Source of the DNA: an uncultured Neisseriaceae bacterium
GTDB taxonomy: Bacteria > Pseudomonadota > Gammaproteobacteria > Burkholderiales > Neisseriaceae
Assembly: GCA_946481965.1 (NCBI GenBank)
Contig: CAMLPN010000006.1
Coordinates: 1-63,290, forward strand
DNA length: 63,290 nucleotides
Reading direction: 5' to 3'
How positions within the stretch are numbered: the first letter of the stretch is position 1; the number at the start of each line of letters is the position of its first letter. Below the pieces are notes generated by a model. That model searched no databases. It was not told the DNA's origin and saw nothing but the letters and a program-made list of their open reading frames with translations. Position numbers and translations under genes: made by a program. This document shows, piece by piece, positions 38,005-50,012 of this stretch.

Positions 38005-39111
38005 TTATTTTTTACGTTGGTTACCAATTCCCATTAGCATAGCCAAAATCATCATAACTGATAGGGTGGCAGTACCACCATAACTGACTAATGGCAATGG
38101 TACGCCAACCACAGGTAATATGCCACATACCATACCCATGTTAACAAATGCATAACAGAATAAGGTTAATGTGAGCGCACCGGCCAGTGTTCTGGAGTAT
38201 AAAGTTGGTGCTTTGAATGTGATGTACAAACCGCGCATTAATATAAAGGTATAAACTGAGACCAGTAAAATATTACCGATTAAGCCAAATTCCTCACCAA
38301 ATACAGCGAAAATAAAGTCAGTAGTCGATTCAGGAATATAATCAAGATGAGTCTGCGATCCTTCCAGCCAGCCTTTACCCCAGACACCACCGGAACCAAT
38401 AGCAGTCATAGATTGCAAAATATGATAACCGGCTCCAAGTCGATCTTTGGTTGGATCCAGTAATGTCATCACACGCATGCGCTGATAATCATGCATGCCA
38501 TAATTCCAAATCAGCGGGAGCATCGCCACAAAACCAATAATGGCTGAAATAATCACTTTCCAAGGTAAGCCGGCGAAAAAAATAACAAATAAGCCGGATG
38601 CCATAATCAAAGTTGCTGTACCTAAATCAGGCTGCTTAAGAATTAAGGCAACTGGTATAAAAATCAAAATAAAAGCAACAATATAATGATACCAACGAAT
38701 ATTGCTTTCGTTTTTCTGGAAAAACCATGCTATAAGCATTGGAACGGCAATTTTCATGATCTCTGATGGCTGAATACGTGCAATACCAATATTTAACCAG
38801 CGTGTTGATCCATTAACCGTAATACCAAAAAAATGTACGCCAAGCAATAGCAATATACCCATGATATACATTGGCAAAGCAAAATTACTGAGAATTTGGG
38901 GTGGTGTTCGCGCAACCAGCCACAACAATATAAAGCTTAATATAGTATGTATAGTTTTGTTTTCTAATTGTCCAAAATCTTGTCCGTCAGCAGAATAAAG
39001 CAGAAAAAGACTCATTACATAAATGATCAGCAGAGCATAAAAAATCCACACATCCATAGGTGCCCACAGATTGCGCCAAAGTCGTTTAAACCAGTTAAAT
39101 TCCGTTTTCAT
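38005..39111 (-). CDS. rodA: Rod-shape peptidoglycan polymerase RodA
   Basis: SEDS-family glycosyltransferase of the elongasome. 368 residues, about ten membrane segments. Motifs HFFGITVNGSTRWL, QPSEIMKIAVPMLIAWFF, DLGTATLI and the C-terminal PLVSYGGTATLS. Overlaps mrdA by 4 bases (ATGA), so it is translated coupled to its partner PBP2. Confidence 0.96.
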   Translation of the reverse strand: MKTEFNWFKRLWRNLWAPMDVWIFYALLIIYVMSLFLLYSADGQDFGQLENKTIHTILSFILLWLVARTPPQILSNFALPMYIMGILLLLGVHFFGITVNGSTRWLNIGIARIQPSEIMKIAVPMLIAWFFQKNESNIRWYHYIVAFILIFIPVALILKQPDLGTATLIMASGLFVIFFAGLPWKVIISAIIGFVAMLPLIWNYGMHDYQRMRVMTLLDPTKDRLGAGYHILQSMTAIGSGGVWGKGWLEGSQTHLDYIPESTTDFIFAVFGEEFGLIGNILLVSVYTFILMRGLYITFKAPTLYSRTLAGALTLTLFCYAFVNMGMVCGILPVVGVPLPLVSYGGTATLSVMMILAMLMGIGNQRKK

Positions 39112-41159
39112 GGCTTAGCCTGTTCACCGGTTTGTGGACGATAAGCTCGTAATAATGGTGGAATAGCGGCCTGATTATGACCGTTAAATTGTCTTGCATC
39201 CATCGTTGCATTATTACTTAAATCATTAGAAAGCTGATCAGAAGATTGATTATTTTCCACTACTTGGGGCAGATTTTTCAGTTTGAGTAGATAAAAATCC
39301 GCTAGTTGTCGGGCTAAAGGTGCCGCAGTTGCTCCCCAACCATTATTTTCAAGTATGACTGCGATGGCAATTTGTGGTTTTTCGACAGGAGCAAACGCAA
39401 TAAACCAAGCATGGTCACGTAATTGCAATTTTAGCGCTGCAGCATTGTATCTTGCCCCTTGTTTAATCTGGACTACCTGAGCCGTACCTGTTTTTCCTCC
39501 CATTGTGTAAGACAGTCCCGATCCTATTGCCGCAGCCGTGCCACCGGGTCTTAACACTTTTTGCATTGCCTGTTTAACATACTCAAAATTGCTATACTGA
39601 AATGGCAACTTTCTGATTGGCTGCGGATCAATTAAAATCTTTTTCTGAGTATTGTGATCAAGCAGAGCTTGTACAAGGTGAGGGCGGTAGACAACACCAT
39701 CATTAGCCAAAATAGCTGTCGCAAATGCTACTTGTAATGGAGTATAGGCATTATAACCTTGTCCGATAGCCATACTCACACTATCAGCTGCTTGCCAATC
39801 TCTGGCTGCAGGCTTGGATTTAGCAAATCTTTTTGCCTTCCATTCACGCGTAGGTAAAACACCGGCATATTCATGTTTGAGATCAATACCAGTTTGTTTT
39901 CCGAGATTAAACTGAGCCAGATAAGGTGACATTCGATCTACACCCATCTCGTAACCCAAGCGGTAAAAAAAAGTATCAGACGAAACCTGAATTGCTTTGC
40001 TTAAATCCGCTGTTCCATGTCCACTTCGAGCAGCATCGCGAAATAAATGCGTTGAACCTGGAATACTCCATGCTCCTGGAGCAGGTAAAACGCTACTTTG
40101 GGTCAGTTTGCCACTTTCTAATGCAGCCATTGCCATAAATGGTTTGAAAGTCGATCCGGGCGGATATAGACCTTGTGTTACCCGATTTAATAAAGGATGC
40201 TGCCAGTCTTCGTTCAAGCTTTTCCAAGTTTCACTATCGATGCCATCTATAAAAAGATTAGGGTTATAACTTGGTTTGGAAACCATGGCCAAAATGGCTC
40301 CAGTCTGCGGATTAATAGCAACCATTGCACCACGTTTATTACCCATTAAACGGTCAGCCTCTTGCTGTACGCGAATATCCAGACCCAGACGCAATGTTTG
40401 TCCAGGTACAGGAGCCACTGTTTTTATGGTACGAACAATATGTCCTTGCGCGTCTTTTTCTACTTCGCGAAAACCAGGTGTACCATGCAATTGTCGCTCA
40501 TAATAATCCTCCAGCCCCATTTTGCCGATATGAGTACTACCACGATATAAAGATGTCAAATTTTCTTTATCCAGCGCAGCTAAATCCTTGTCACTAATGC
40601 GCCCAATATATCCAATTATATGCGCCAATAACTCGCCATACGGATAGTCGCGAAATGTACGGGCATTAATTTCTACACCCGGAAAACGGTACAGTACAGC
40701 TCCTAACTTACTGGCTTCTTCCATTGTAAGTTTTAATTTTAAAGGCACTTTTTCAAAAGAACGATAATCGGCTCTGAATTTTTTAAATCGTTTCATATCT
40801 CCGGATGTGATGTCTACATAAGCACGTAATGCTTCAATAGTGTCATCCAGCTTACCAGATACTTCATTTGGTATGATTTCCAGAGAATATGCGGGATAAT
40901 TATGCGCTAATACCACGCCATTAGTATCAACTATCTCTCCACGGATTGGAGGAGTAGGAATTAATGAAATGCGATTATTGGTTGCAGCCATCACATAATC
41001 ATCATGCTTAATAACCTGTAAATATACGAAACGCGCAATAAGAATACTAAAACACAAAATGATCAACACAAAAGCAACAGCAATCCTTAACCACAAATCA
41101 CCATTTTGGGCGGGTTTGGGGTTACGTTTTTTCTTCGTGCGAAATTGCAATGCTTTCAT
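39108..41159 (-). CDS. mrdA: Penicillin-binding protein 2 (elongation transpeptidase)
   Basis: 683 residues. One N-terminal membrane span (about 25-50), the PBP dimerisation domain, then transpeptidase motifs SxxK in PPGSTFKPF, SxN-type site in QVSSDTF, and KTGTA in GGKTGTAQ. A C-terminal tail rich in N/Q (about 635-683) is not part of the fold. Overlaps mreD by 4 bases upstream and rodA by 4 bases downstream. Confidence 0.96.
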   Translation of the reverse strand: MKALQFRTKKKRNPKPAQNGDLWLRIAVAFVLIILCFSILIARFVYLQVIKHDDYVMAATNNRISLIPTPPIRGEIVDTNGVVLAHNYPAYSLEIIPNEVSGKLDDTIEALRAYVDITSGDMKRFKKFRADYRSFEKVPLKLKLTMEEASKLGAVLYRFPGVEINARTFRDYPYGELLAHIIGYIGRISDKDLAALDKENLTSLYRGSTHIGKMGLEDYYERQLHGTPGFREVEKDAQGHIVRTIKTVAPVPGQTLRLGLDIRVQQEADRLMGNKRGAMVAINPQTGAILAMVSKPSYNPNLFIDGIDSETWKSLNEDWQHPLLNRVTQGLYPPGSTFKPFMAMAALESGKLTQSSVLPAPGAWSIPGSTHLFRDAARSGHGTADLSKAIQVSSDTFFYRLGYEMGVDRMSPYLAQFNLGKQTGIDLKHEYAGVLPTREWKAKRFAKSKPAARDWQAADSVSMAIGQGYNAYTPLQVAFATAILANDGVVYRPHLVQALLDHNTQKKILIDPQPIRKLPFQYSNFEYVKQAMQKVLRPGGTAAAIGSGLSYTMGGKTGTAQVVQIKQGARYNAAALKLQLRDHAWFIAFAPVEKPQIAIAVILENNGWGATAAPLARQLADFYLLKLKNLPQVVENNQSSDQLSNDLSNNATMDARQFNGHNQAAIPPLLRAYRPQTGEQAKP

Positions 41160-41653
41160 AAACGTCGGGAATAAACTAAATACAGCATAAATTTAGATAT
41201 CAATGGCCACAATAGGGCGCTGATAAAGGGTGAGACAAACAAGTTCCACCCCGCAAATTGATGACTGGCAAAAAAATGAACAATAACCAAAATGATTGTC
41301 ATCAACAACAGGCTGACAAAAATCAATAACGATTGATAGCCATAGGAATAGCCCAACATTTGTAAACGGTTTTGATCAATAACGTAAACAGCAGCCATTA
41401 ATGCCAACGCATGTTGACCAAACGGTGAACCAGTACCCACGTCTACGATTAGTCCTAAAATAAAGGCAACACCAATACCAACATACTTTGGTCGATATAA
41501 ACACCAGTACATTGTCATAACAGCTACGCAATCAGGAAACCAACCGGCAACAGGTTGAGGAAAAGGAATTAAATCCAGTAATACTGCTATCACCAGACTC
41601 AATATAATAAACCGTTTTTTAGTACGGCGATGCAGGCTATCAAACTCAGTCAT
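41156..41653 (-). CDS. mreD: Rod-shape-determining protein MreD
   Basis: 165-residue, five- or six-span inner-membrane protein starting MTEFDSLHRRTKKRF. PFPQPVAGWFPDCVAVMTMYW and FILGLIVDVGTGSPFGQHAL are the conserved MreD blocks. The ATG at 41653 overlaps the mreC stop by 8 bases; a longer in-frame start at 41692 is inside mreC and unlikely. Confidence 0.93.
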   Translation of the reverse strand: MTEFDSLHRRTKKRFIILSLVIAVLLDLIPFPQPVAGWFPDCVAVMTMYWCLYRPKYVGIGVAFILGLIVDVGTGSPFGQHALALMAAVYVIDQNRLQMLGYSYGYQSLLIFVSLLLMTIILVIVHFFASHQFAGWNLFVSPFISALLWPLISKFMLYLVYSRRL

Positions 41654-42539
41654 GGCGATTAGAAGAAGTATTAGCAGCTGAAGTTTCAGCATGAGAAGTT
41701 AACGTTTGGACTTTTTTTTGCGGTATAACCAAAACAAAATTACTGTTCCGTAAATGAGCTATAGGCTCGATTTGTGCTCGATAATAAGGTGAACCGTTAC
41801 CATTTTGTGCTTGTTTAACTGTTGCAATAGGAATTCCGGCTGGGTAAATGCTATCCATACCTGATGTTACTAGAAGATCGTTTTGTAATAAGCTGGCATT
41901 GGCCGGGAAATAGCGCAAATCTAGACTGCCAGAATGACCATACACTAATGTTCTTACTCCGGTACGCATTACCATCGCCGGTATGACCGAGTTACCGTTG
42001 GTAATCAATGTTACTTCCGCACTATACGGTCGTACTGCCGTAATTTGACCGATCAGACCATTCTCATCACTAACTGGATCGCCTTCCATCACCGCATGCT
42101 GACTACCTTTGTCAATGATAAAGCGATCGGCAAGGGGGTTAGAAATATTGGAAACAATTTGCGCTACCTGTGAATGTGGCAAAGCTGCTTTTTGCAATTC
42201 AGTTAATTGTTCAAGCTTGGCAACAGTCTTTAGCTGTACTTCCTGCTGATGAATGCGTATTTGCAATTGAGCATTTTGTTCTTTTAATTGCTTATTTTCC
42301 TGACTCAAATGTTGTTGGCTTTCCAAAAATATCATGCTTTTGGTAAACGCATTTATCGGTTGCTGGGCTAGCCACTGCAAGGGGTACATAGCCGTAGCAA
42401 TATGACTTCGGCTTGCATTGACAACACTATATCGATTGTCCAGCAACAGCAAAGCCACCGCCACCAGAGATAAGACGATAAGCTTACTGGTATTGCGAAG
42501 GCCACTGTTAACAAAATTTAAGGAAGGCTCTGCCATCAT
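41646..42539 (-). CDS. mreC: Rod-shape-determining protein MreC
   Basis: 297 residues. N-terminal membrane segment (about 18-36), a coiled coil (about 70-110, LSQENKQLKEQNAQLQIRI), then the beta-barrel domain with DKGSQHAVMEGDPVSDENGLIGQI and VTSGMDSIYPAGIPIATV. Links MreB to PBP2 in the periplasm. Follows mreB with 26 bases between. Confidence 0.95.
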   Translation of the reverse strand: MMAEPSLNFVNSGLRNTSKLIVLSLVAVALLLLDNRYSVVNASRSHIATAMYPLQWLAQQPINAFTKSMIFLESQQHLSQENKQLKEQNAQLQIRIHQQEVQLKTVAKLEQLTELQKAALPHSQVAQIVSNISNPLADRFIIDKGSQHAVMEGDPVSDENGLIGQITAVRPYSAEVTLITNGNSVIPAMVMRTGVRTLVYGHSGSLDLRYFPANASLLQNDLLVTSGMDSIYPAGIPIATVKQAQNGNGSPYYRAQIEPIAHLRNSNFVLVIPQKKVQTLTSHAETSAANTSSNRHD

Positions 42540-42565
42540 TAATTACATCAGATGTCAAACAAAAT

Positions 42566-43612
<1,047 letters not shown>

Positions 43613-43655
43613 CTAATTGACTTTTAAATTATCTAGATTATATATGATTAACAAT

Positions 43656-43685
43656 TTTATAGCGTATTGACCATTAATAAATCAA
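43656..43685 (-). promoter_or_regulatory. Candidate promoter of the mreB operon
   Basis: Minus-strand TTGATT (43685-43680), 18-base spacer, TATAAA (43661-43656), about 50 bases ahead of the mreB ATG. Confidence 0.4.
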
Positions 43686-43799
43686 TCCGCCAAAGAATAG
43701 GGAATTCGGTTATAATTCGGGGCAATGTATTAACCAAAACAGAACGCGCAATGATACCGCAGTTTGCCCGTTTTGCTAAATTAAATTTAAGGATTTTTG

Positions 43800-44087
43800 A
43801 TGGCTTTAACATTAGATGATGTTGATAAGCTTGCGCGCCTGTCTCGATTGAATCTGTCAGAAACAGAACGAAGTAACATGCTAACCGAGCTCAATCATAT
43901 TTTTGAACTAGTTGAAAAAATGCAAACGATCAATACTGACGAAGTGGAACCTATGGCTCATCCACATGAATTGGCTTTGCGAATGCGCGCCGATAAAGTT
44001 ACTGAAACCGATCAGCATAGGACTTTGCAGGCATGTGCACCATTGGTCAATAAAGACTTATATCTGGTCCCTAAAGTTATTGAATAA
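43800..44087 (+). CDS. gatC: Asp/Glu-tRNA amidotransferase subunit C
   Basis: 95-residue helical linker that stabilises GatA-GatB. Starts MALTLDDVDKLARLSRLNLSE, with AAGGA upstream; contains NTDEVEPMAHPHELALRMRAD. It opens a gatC-gatA-gatB operon. The frame one codon earlier (TTG) is not needed. Confidence 0.95.
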   Translation: MALTLDDVDKLARLSRLNLSETERSNMLTELNHIFELVEKMQTINTDEVEPMAHPHELALRMRADKVTETDQHRTLQACAPLVNKDLYLVPKVIE

Positions 44088-44172
44088 GGCTCTTATCCAT
44101 ACAAATTTTGCATAATATCAGCAAAGACTTAAAGATTACCAGTCTTCTGGACATCAAATATTAAATAATACT

Positions 44173-45630
44173 ATGCCAAAAAATTACACTTTAAAACAAT
44201 GCAGTGAATTATTGCAATCAAAACAAATTTCTGCAACCGAGTTGGCACAAGAATATCTGAATTCTATTGATGAAGATAATACCAGCTTAAATGCTTACAT
44301 CACTCTTGATAAAGAACAAACCATAACCGAAGCTAAATTAGCTGATAGTATGCTTGCTCAGGGTTCTACCAATGTCTTAACGGGTGTTCCAATTGCCATT
44401 AAAGACATTTTCTGTCAGCGGGGTTGGCGTAGCGCCTGTTCCAGCAAAATGCTGGATAACTTTGAAGCACCATATACTGCTACTGTTATTCAAAACCTGC
44501 TCAATGCTGGCATGGTAACATTAGGACGTACCAATATGGATGAATTTGCTATGGGTTCAACGACAGAATCCTCTTACTATGGCAATACTCATAATCCGTG
44601 GCAGCTACAACATGTTCCTGGTGGTTCTTCAGGTGGCTCCGCTGCTGTCGTTGCAGCTCGGTTAGCGCCTGCAGCACTGGGTTCAGATACAGGTGGCTCT
44701 ATTCGTCAGCCAGCGTCTCATTGTGGTATCACTGGTCTTAAACCTACCTATGGCGTTATCAGTCGTTTTGGTATGGTTGCTTATGCATCCAGTTTTGATC
44801 AAGCTGGGCCAATGGCACAGAATGCCGAAGATTGTGCTTTATTACTGAATGCAATGGCCAGCTTTGATCAACTGGACTCTACTAGCATTGAACGCAATCA
44901 AGAAGATTATACTCGTGATTTAAATCTATCTTTATCAGGCATAAAAGTAGGAGTTCCTAAGGAATTTCTGGGCGAAGGATTATCTGCTGAAGTACATCAA
45001 GCTATTGATAATATGATCGTACTTTTACAGTCTCAGGGTGCAATCATCACTGAGATATCTTTACCCCATACCGAATTATCCATACCTGCCTATTATGTAT
45101 TGGCTTCAGCCGAGGCCAGTACCAACCTGTCTCGTTATGACGGTGTTCGCTACGGTTATCGTGCAGCTGAATTTAACAATTTAGATGAAATGTATAGCAA
45201 AAGTCGCGCGGAAGGATTTGGCAATGAGGTTAAACGTCGTATTATGGTAGGTAGTTATGTTTTATCCCATGGTTACTACGACGCCTATTATCTGAAAGCA
45301 CAAAAATTACGGCGTTTAGTTGCTAATGATTTTCAATATGCTCTTAATCAGTGCGATATTATTCTATCGCCTGTTGCACCTACAACTGCCCCTACTTTAG
45401 GCAGTCATGATAAAGATCCAGTGCAAATGTACTTATCTGATATTTATACAGTTTCACTGAATCTTGCCGGTCTGCCTGGCATGTCCATTCCTGCCGGATT
45501 TGACAGTAAAGGCCTGCCAATAGGAATACAACTAATTGGTAATTATTTTACTGAAAGTCATTTGCTGGGTATTGCACACCAGATTCAACAACATAGTGAT
45601 TGGCACATTCAAGTACCATCTGTATTGTAA
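44173..45630 (+). CDS. gatA: Asp/Glu-tRNA amidotransferase subunit A
   Basis: Glutaminase/amidase subunit. Ser-cisSer-Lys triad of the amidase signature: Lys77 (IAIKDIF), Ser152 ([10 protein letters not shown]), Ser176 ([13 protein letters not shown]). 485 residues is standard. Supplies ammonia to GatB. Confidence 0.97.
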   Translation: MPKNYTLKQCSELLQSKQISATELAQEYLNSIDEDNTSLNAYITLDKEQTITEAKLADSMLAQGSTNVLTGVPIAIKDIFCQRGWRSACSSKMLDNFEAPYTATVIQNLLNAGMVTLGRTNMDEFAMGSTTESSYYGNTHNPWQLQHVPGGSSGGSAAVVAARLAPAALGSDTGGSIRQPASHCGITGLKPTYGVISRFGMVAYASSFDQAGPMAQNAEDCALLLNAMASFDQLDSTSIERNQEDYTRDLNLSLSGIKVGVPKEFLGEGLSAEVHQAIDNMIVLLQSQGAIITEISLPHTELSIPAYYVLASAEASTNLSRYDGVRYGYRAAEFNNLDEMYSKSRAEGFGNEVKRRIMVGSYVLSHGYYDAYYLKAQKLRRLVANDFQYALNQCDIILSPVAPTTAPTLGSHDKDPVQMYLSDIYTVSLNLAGLPGMSIPAGFDSKGLPIGIQLIGNYFTESHLLGIAHQIQQHSDWHIQVPSVL

Positions 45631-45660
45631 TGACCTGAATTCGAATTGAGAGAAAACAGA

Positions 45661-47088
45661 ATGAATTGGGAAACCGTAATCGGCCTAGAAATTCACGTTC
45701 AATTAAATACCCGATCTAAAATTTTCAGTGGTTCTTCAACCGCATTTGGTGCTGCACCAAATAGTCAGGCTAATGTGGTTGATTGTGCCATGCCAGGTGC
45801 TTTACCTGTATTGAATCGTGAAGTTGTTAAAAAAGCCATCAAACTGGGTTTGGCTTTAGGTGCGACAATTAATCAGAAAAACGTTTTTGATCGTAAAAAT
45901 TATTTTTACCCAGACTTACCTAAAGGCTATCAAATCAGTCAACTGGACTTACCCATTGTTGAACATGGACAACTGGAAATCGTGGTTGGAGACGAGGTTA
46001 AACTTATCAATGTGACTCGTGCTCATATGGAAGAAGATGCTGGTAAATCCATTCATGATGAATTTGAAGAATATACTGGTATTGATTTAAATCGAGCAGG
46101 AACACCATTACTTGAGGTTGTTTCAGAGCCGGAAATGCGTTCGGCTGCTGATGCTGTCGCGTATGCAAAAGCTATGCATACACTAGTTACATGGCTGGAT
46201 ATTTGTGATGGTAACATGGCTGAAGGCTCATTCCGTATTGATGCTAATGTCTCAGTACGTCCCAAAGGCCAACAGGAATTCGGTACACGGTGTGAAATCA
46301 AAAATCTGAATTCTTTCCGTTTTCTGGAGCAAGCTATCAATTATGAGGTTCAACGGCAAATTGAGCTAATTGAGGATGGTGGTAAAGTTGTTCAACAAAC
46401 CCGTCTTTTCGACCCCAATAAAGGTGAAACACGTGCTATGCGCAGTAAGGAAGACGCTCACGATTACCGTTACTTTCCTGATCCGGATTTATTACCAGTA
46501 TTTATTACGGAAGACATGCTTAACAGTACTAAGGCCAGTATGCCAGAATTACCTAAAGAAATGGCAGCACGTTTCATTAAACAATATGAAGTATCAGATT
46601 ATGATGCACGTTTGTTAACTACCAGTCGCCTACAGGCAGACTGGTTCGAACAGGCAGCTAATTTTTGTGGGCAAGGCAAACTGCTTGCTAACTGGATATT
46701 AGGAGAATTGTCTGCTGCATTAAATAAAAATTCACTGGATATAGCTCAAAGTCCGATCAATGCTGAACGATTAGCTGGTTTGATTAGCCGTATCGCTGAC
46801 AATACCCTCAGTAATAAACTGGCTAAACAAGTGTTTGAAGCTATGTGGAATACTGACCTCTCAGCTGATGAAATTATTGAACGTGATGGTTTAAAACAAA
46901 TGACCGATACCGGTGCAATTGAAAAAATCATTGACGAAGTATTAGCTAACAATCAAAAATCAGTGGAAGAATTTAAGGCAGGTAAAGAAAAAGCCTTCAA
47001 TGCTCTCGTTGGTCAGGTCATGAAAGCTTCACGAGGTAAAGCCAACCCGCAACAAGTTCAAACGCTATTACGTAATAAGCTAAACTAA
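45661..47088 (+). CDS. gatB: Asp/Glu-tRNA amidotransferase subunit B
   Basis: 475 residues from [20 protein letters not shown]. Kinase/transamidase core [44 protein letters not shown], then the helical tail and YqeY domain ending [21 protein letters not shown]. An upstream TTG (45646) could extend it by five residues but the ATG is well placed behind GAGAAAACA. Forms Gln- or Asn-tRNA from misacylated precursors. Confidence 0.97.
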   Translation: MNWETVIGLEIHVQLNTRSKIFSGSSTAFGAAPNSQANVVDCAMPGALPVLNREVVKKAIKLGLALGATINQKNVFDRKNYFYPDLPKGYQISQLDLPIVEHGQLEIVVGDEVKLINVTRAHMEEDAGKSIHDEFEEYTGIDLNRAGTPLLEVVSEPEMRSAADAVAYAKAMHTLVTWLDICDGNMAEGSFRIDANVSVRPKGQQEFGTRCEIKNLNSFRFLEQAINYEVQRQIELIEDGGKVVQQTRLFDPNKGETRAMRSKEDAHDYRYFPDPDLLPVFITEDMLNSTKASMPELPKEMAARFIKQYEVSDYDARLLTTSRLQADWFEQAANFCGQGKLLANWILGELSAALNKNSLDIAQSPINAERLAGLISRIADNTLSNKLAKQVFEAMWNTDLSADEIIERDGLKQMTDTGAIEKIIDEVLANNQKSVEEFKAGKEKAFNALVGQVMKASRGKANPQQVQTLLRNKLN

Positions 47089-47141
47089 ACCTAGCAAAAC
47101 CTTGGTAGTATTGACTGTACTCAATCAGATAAGGATGAGAT

Positions 47142-47627
47142 ATGAAAAAATGGCTGTTATTGGCCATCACTTGTATATTAAGTAGCTGTGGTTTTCATTT
47201 GAAAGGAACTTCAGTATTTGATAAGCCAATGCCATACCGATCCTGGCAAATTGAAGGCGGCAACATGCAGCGTCCACTGGAAACCGTTTTACGTCGACAG
47301 CCAAACATAGTTGTGGATGACGAAAATCCAGATGTGGTCGTCAAAGTTCTATCTTCTACTCAAAATATGTCTACTTCGGCAGTTGATATTTCAGGTAGTA
47401 CGAGTGAATACTTATTAGTATTAGCAGTTAAGGTTCAGGCATATCGACGTGGTAAACCACTTGGCGATCCAATAGAAGTGAATATCCAGCGTTATATGGA
47501 TTATTCAGATCATGAAGTACTGGCCAAAGAAAATGAACAAAATCTGATCTGGCGAGATATTCAAACAGATGCTGCAGAACAGATTGTTCATCGACTAACT
47601 TATTTACCAATAGTTGCGGACGAATGA
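47142..47627 (+). CDS. lptE: LPS-assembly lipoprotein LptE
   Basis: 161 residues, lipobox ILSSC (Cys16) followed by GFHLKG, the diagnostic LptE start. Plug protein of the outer-membrane LptD-LptE translocon. Overlaps holA by 4 bases, the widely conserved lptE-holA pair. Confidence 0.93.
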   Translation: MKKWLLLAITCILSSCGFHLKGTSVFDKPMPYRSWQIEGGNMQRPLETVLRRQPNIVVDDENPDVVVKVLSSTQNMSTSAVDISGSTSEYLLVLAVKVQAYRRGKPLGDPIEVNIQRYMDYSDHEVLAKENEQNLIWRDIQTDAAEQIVHRLTYLPIVADE

Positions 47628-48607
47628 ATACAGCTAATTTGCAGCCATTAAAGGCTGCATATCTGATTCACGGTGAAGAAGAATTACTGCGCATCGAAGC
47701 TGCAGATGCTGTCCGTTCTGCCGCACGTAGTCAGAATTTCAGCGAACGTGAAGTTATAGTGATTGAGGCTGGTTTTGACTGGTCTTCATTACTGGCAGCA
47801 ACTCAGTCGGTTGGATTATTTACCGAAAAAAAACTGTTGGAAATTCATATTCCTTCAGGTAAACCCGGTAAAGAAGGCAGTAGTGCGCTGCAACAATTGG
47901 CAGAAAACCCTCCTGAAGACATTTGTTTATTACTACTGTTACCCAAAATGGAGCGATTACAGACACAAAGTAAATGGTTTCAAACTTGGTCAAAAACAGC
48001 AACAATACTAGAAGCAAAAGCTGTTAATCAATCAGCTTTACCACAATGGATAAAAAATCGTCTTCAGGCCAGAAAACTTGACATAGATAATGAAGCACTG
48101 GCTTTATTTGTCGAAAAAGTTGAAGGTAACTTACTGGCAGCTCAACAGGAAATAGACAAACTTGCCTTGATTCACCCTCAGGGTCATATTGTGACTTTAT
48201 CTGAAGCACAAGCTGCGGTTGCAAATGTCGCTCGATTTGATGTCTATCAGCTATCATCAAGCTGGATGATGCAAGATACTACACGGCTATTACGTTTACT
48301 GGATAGTCTGGTAGCGGAAGGTAGTGAACCAGTATTATTACTCTGGGTTGTCAGTGAAGATATACGCACATTGTTACGCTTATTAGCAGCATTCAAACAA
48401 GGCAAAACAGTTAGTGATATACGCCAACAACTTCGATTATGGGGTGAAAAACAAATTATCGCTCCAAAAGCAGCCAAACGTATAGGTGTTAAACGTTTGC
48501 TGGCAGCATTACAAACATGTGCACGAGTTGATCGGCAAATTAAAGGTGCCGAAAGTGGTGAGGCTTGGACAGAAATTAAATATTTATTACTATCCTTAGC
48601 TTGTTGA
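47624..48607 (+). CDS. holA: DNA polymerase III delta subunit
   Basis: 327-residue clamp-loader wrench. YLIHGEEELLRIEAADAVR at the N-terminus; VEGNLLAAQQEIDKLAL and VANVARFDVYQLSSSWM in the middle; C-terminal helical domain with RVDRQIKGAESGEAW. Standard length. It opens the beta clamp. Confidence 0.95.
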   Translation: MNTANLQPLKAAYLIHGEEELLRIEAADAVRSAARSQNFSEREVIVIEAGFDWSSLLAATQSVGLFTEKKLLEIHIPSGKPGKEGSSALQQLAENPPEDICLLLLLPKMERLQTQSKWFQTWSKTATILEAKAVNQSALPQWIKNRLQARKLDIDNEALALFVEKVEGNLLAAQQEIDKLALIHPQGHIVTLSEAQAAVANVARFDVYQLSSSWMMQDTTRLLRLLDSLVAEGSEPVLLLWVVSEDIRTLLRLLAAFKQGKTVSDIRQQLRLWGEKQIIAPKAAKRIGVKRLLAALQTCARVDRQIKGAESGEAWTEIKYLLLSLAC

Positions 48608-48664
48608 ACTAAAAATATAACTGTAGAAATTATTTCAATTTGAAATTAGCAATATAATATCTAA

Positions 48665-49099
48665 ATGAAGATCATTAACAAAAATGTATTAGTTCCATAT
48701 CAAGCTGAACAAATTTTCGATCTGGTCAATGATATTGAAAATTATCCAAAATTTTTACCATGGTGCAGTAAAACCGAGATTCTTAATACAAATCAGAATA
48801 GTGTAGATGCAGTAATGCATATAGACTATTTGAAGATTCATCACTCATTTTCTACTCATAATGACATTTGTAGACCAACTCAAATTAAAATGCATCTTAT
48901 CAATGGACCGTTTAAATCATTAGAAGGCTACTGGAACTTTACACCGATTGATAATATCGGTTGCAAAATTGATTTTTGTCTCAAATATGAATTTACCAGT
49001 CATATTTTATCTGCAGTCATCGCTCCGGTATTTAATCTGATTGCTGATTCAATGGTAGATGCTTTTATCAAGGAAGCTGACAAACGATATGATAAATAA
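48665..49099 (+). CDS. ratA: RatA/COQ10 START-domain protein
   Basis: 144 residues with the START/polyketide-cyclase fold: VPYQAEQIFDLVNDIENYPKFLPWC, then INGPFKSLEGYWNFTPI and FEFTSHILSAVIAPVFNLIADSMVDAF-type C-terminus. E. coli RatA was described as a ribosome-association toxin; eukaryotic COQ10 binds ubiquinone. Overlaps rnfH by 11 bases, the usual partner. smpB, often divergent from this pair, is absent. Confidence 0.92.
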   Translation: MKIINKNVLVPYQAEQIFDLVNDIENYPKFLPWCSKTEILNTNQNSVDAVMHIDYLKIHHSFSTHNDICRPTQIKMHLINGPFKSLEGYWNFTPIDNIGCKIDFCLKYEFTSHILSAVIAPVFNLIADSMVDAFIKEADKRYDK

Positions 49100-49379
49100 A
49101 ATTATGGTGGAAGCAGTGTATGCCAGCACACAACAACAACATCTTTGGCAAGGCCTGGTAGATCAGGGAACGACGGCTCGGCAAGCTTTGTTACATTCAG
49201 AATTACCAAACCATTTCCCAGATGTTAATTTTCAGCTTGCTCCGCTCGGTATATTTGGCAAAAAGGTAGCTGACGATTATATATTATGTGCTTGGGATAG
49301 AATTGAAGTTTACCGCCCGTTAATGGTTGACCCAAAAGAAAATCGTCGACGCCGAGCAACTAAAAAAACTCGAATTTAA
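49089..49379 (+). CDS. rnfH: RnfH/RatB family protein
   Basis: 96-residue ubiquitin-like beta-grasp protein. MVEAVYASTQQQHLWQGLV and LGIFGKKV..DYILCAWDRIEVYRPLMVDPKENRRRRA are the family marks. The start at 49089 (within the end of ratA) has AAGGA upstream; ATG 49104 is an alternative. Function unresolved. Confidence 0.88.
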   Translation: MINKIMVEAVYASTQQQHLWQGLVDQGTTARQALLHSELPNHFPDVNFQLAPLGIFGKKVADDYILCAWDRIEVYRPLMVDPKENRRRRATKKTRI

Positions 49380-49423
49380 TTGTAAATATTTATTAATCAA
49401 TTTGTTATAGCTTAAGGTAGAAT

Positions 49424-49999
49424 ATGTCTCAAATTAAGCTTATCGTTGGTTTGGGTAACCCAGGTACTGAATACGAACATACCCGTCATAATATTGGCTT
49501 TGATTTTATTGATGAACTTGCATATACATTAAAAACAAATTTCAAACCCGAAAAAAAATATTTTGGTTATGTTGCCAAAACAACGCTACCAGATGGTGAG
49601 TTATGGCTATTAAAACCAACTACCTACATGAATAAATCCGGCACATCAGTTCAAGCATTGACAAAATTTTATAAAATAAAACCAGAAGAAATTTTGATTG
49701 TTCATGATGAATTAGATATTCCTTGCGGACAGGTCAGATTTAAAAAAGGAGGGAGTAATGGCGGGCATAATGGATTGAAAGACATTCAATCTTGGCTTGG
49801 TACGGCTGACTTCTACCGGCTGCGCATTGGTATAGATCATCCTGGCGACAGAAATTTAGTTATTAATTATGTTTTGCATAAACCAACCCTACAACAAACA
49901 AAACTGATTGAAAGCGCTGTAGAGAAATGTTTGAGCGTAATGCCAAAATTATTTAATAATGAATTTAATGCAGTACAACAAATACTGCATAGTAAATAA
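49424..49999 (+). CDS. pth: Peptidyl-tRNA hydrolase
   Basis: Recycles peptidyl-tRNA. 191 residues. [19 protein letters not shown] holds Asn12 and catalytic His22; the [27 protein letters not shown] block holds the catalytic aspartate and glycines. ubiD starts 14 bases after its stop. Confidence 0.96.
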   Translation: MSQIKLIVGLGNPGTEYEHTRHNIGFDFIDELAYTLKTNFKPEKKYFGYVAKTTLPDGELWLLKPTTYMNKSGTSVQALTKFYKIKPEEILIVHDELDIPCGQVRFKKGGSNGGHNGLKDIQSWLGTADFYRLRIGIDHPGDRNLVINYVLHKPTLQQTKLIESAVEKCLSVMPKLFNNEFNAVQQILHSK

Positions 50000-50012
50000 T
50001 GAAGGTCGGATT

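Noticed and set aside
39926..40597. Several 60-90-codon ORFs opposite mrdA
   Set aside because: They are antisense to a well-conserved penicillin-binding protein gene and have no independent support.
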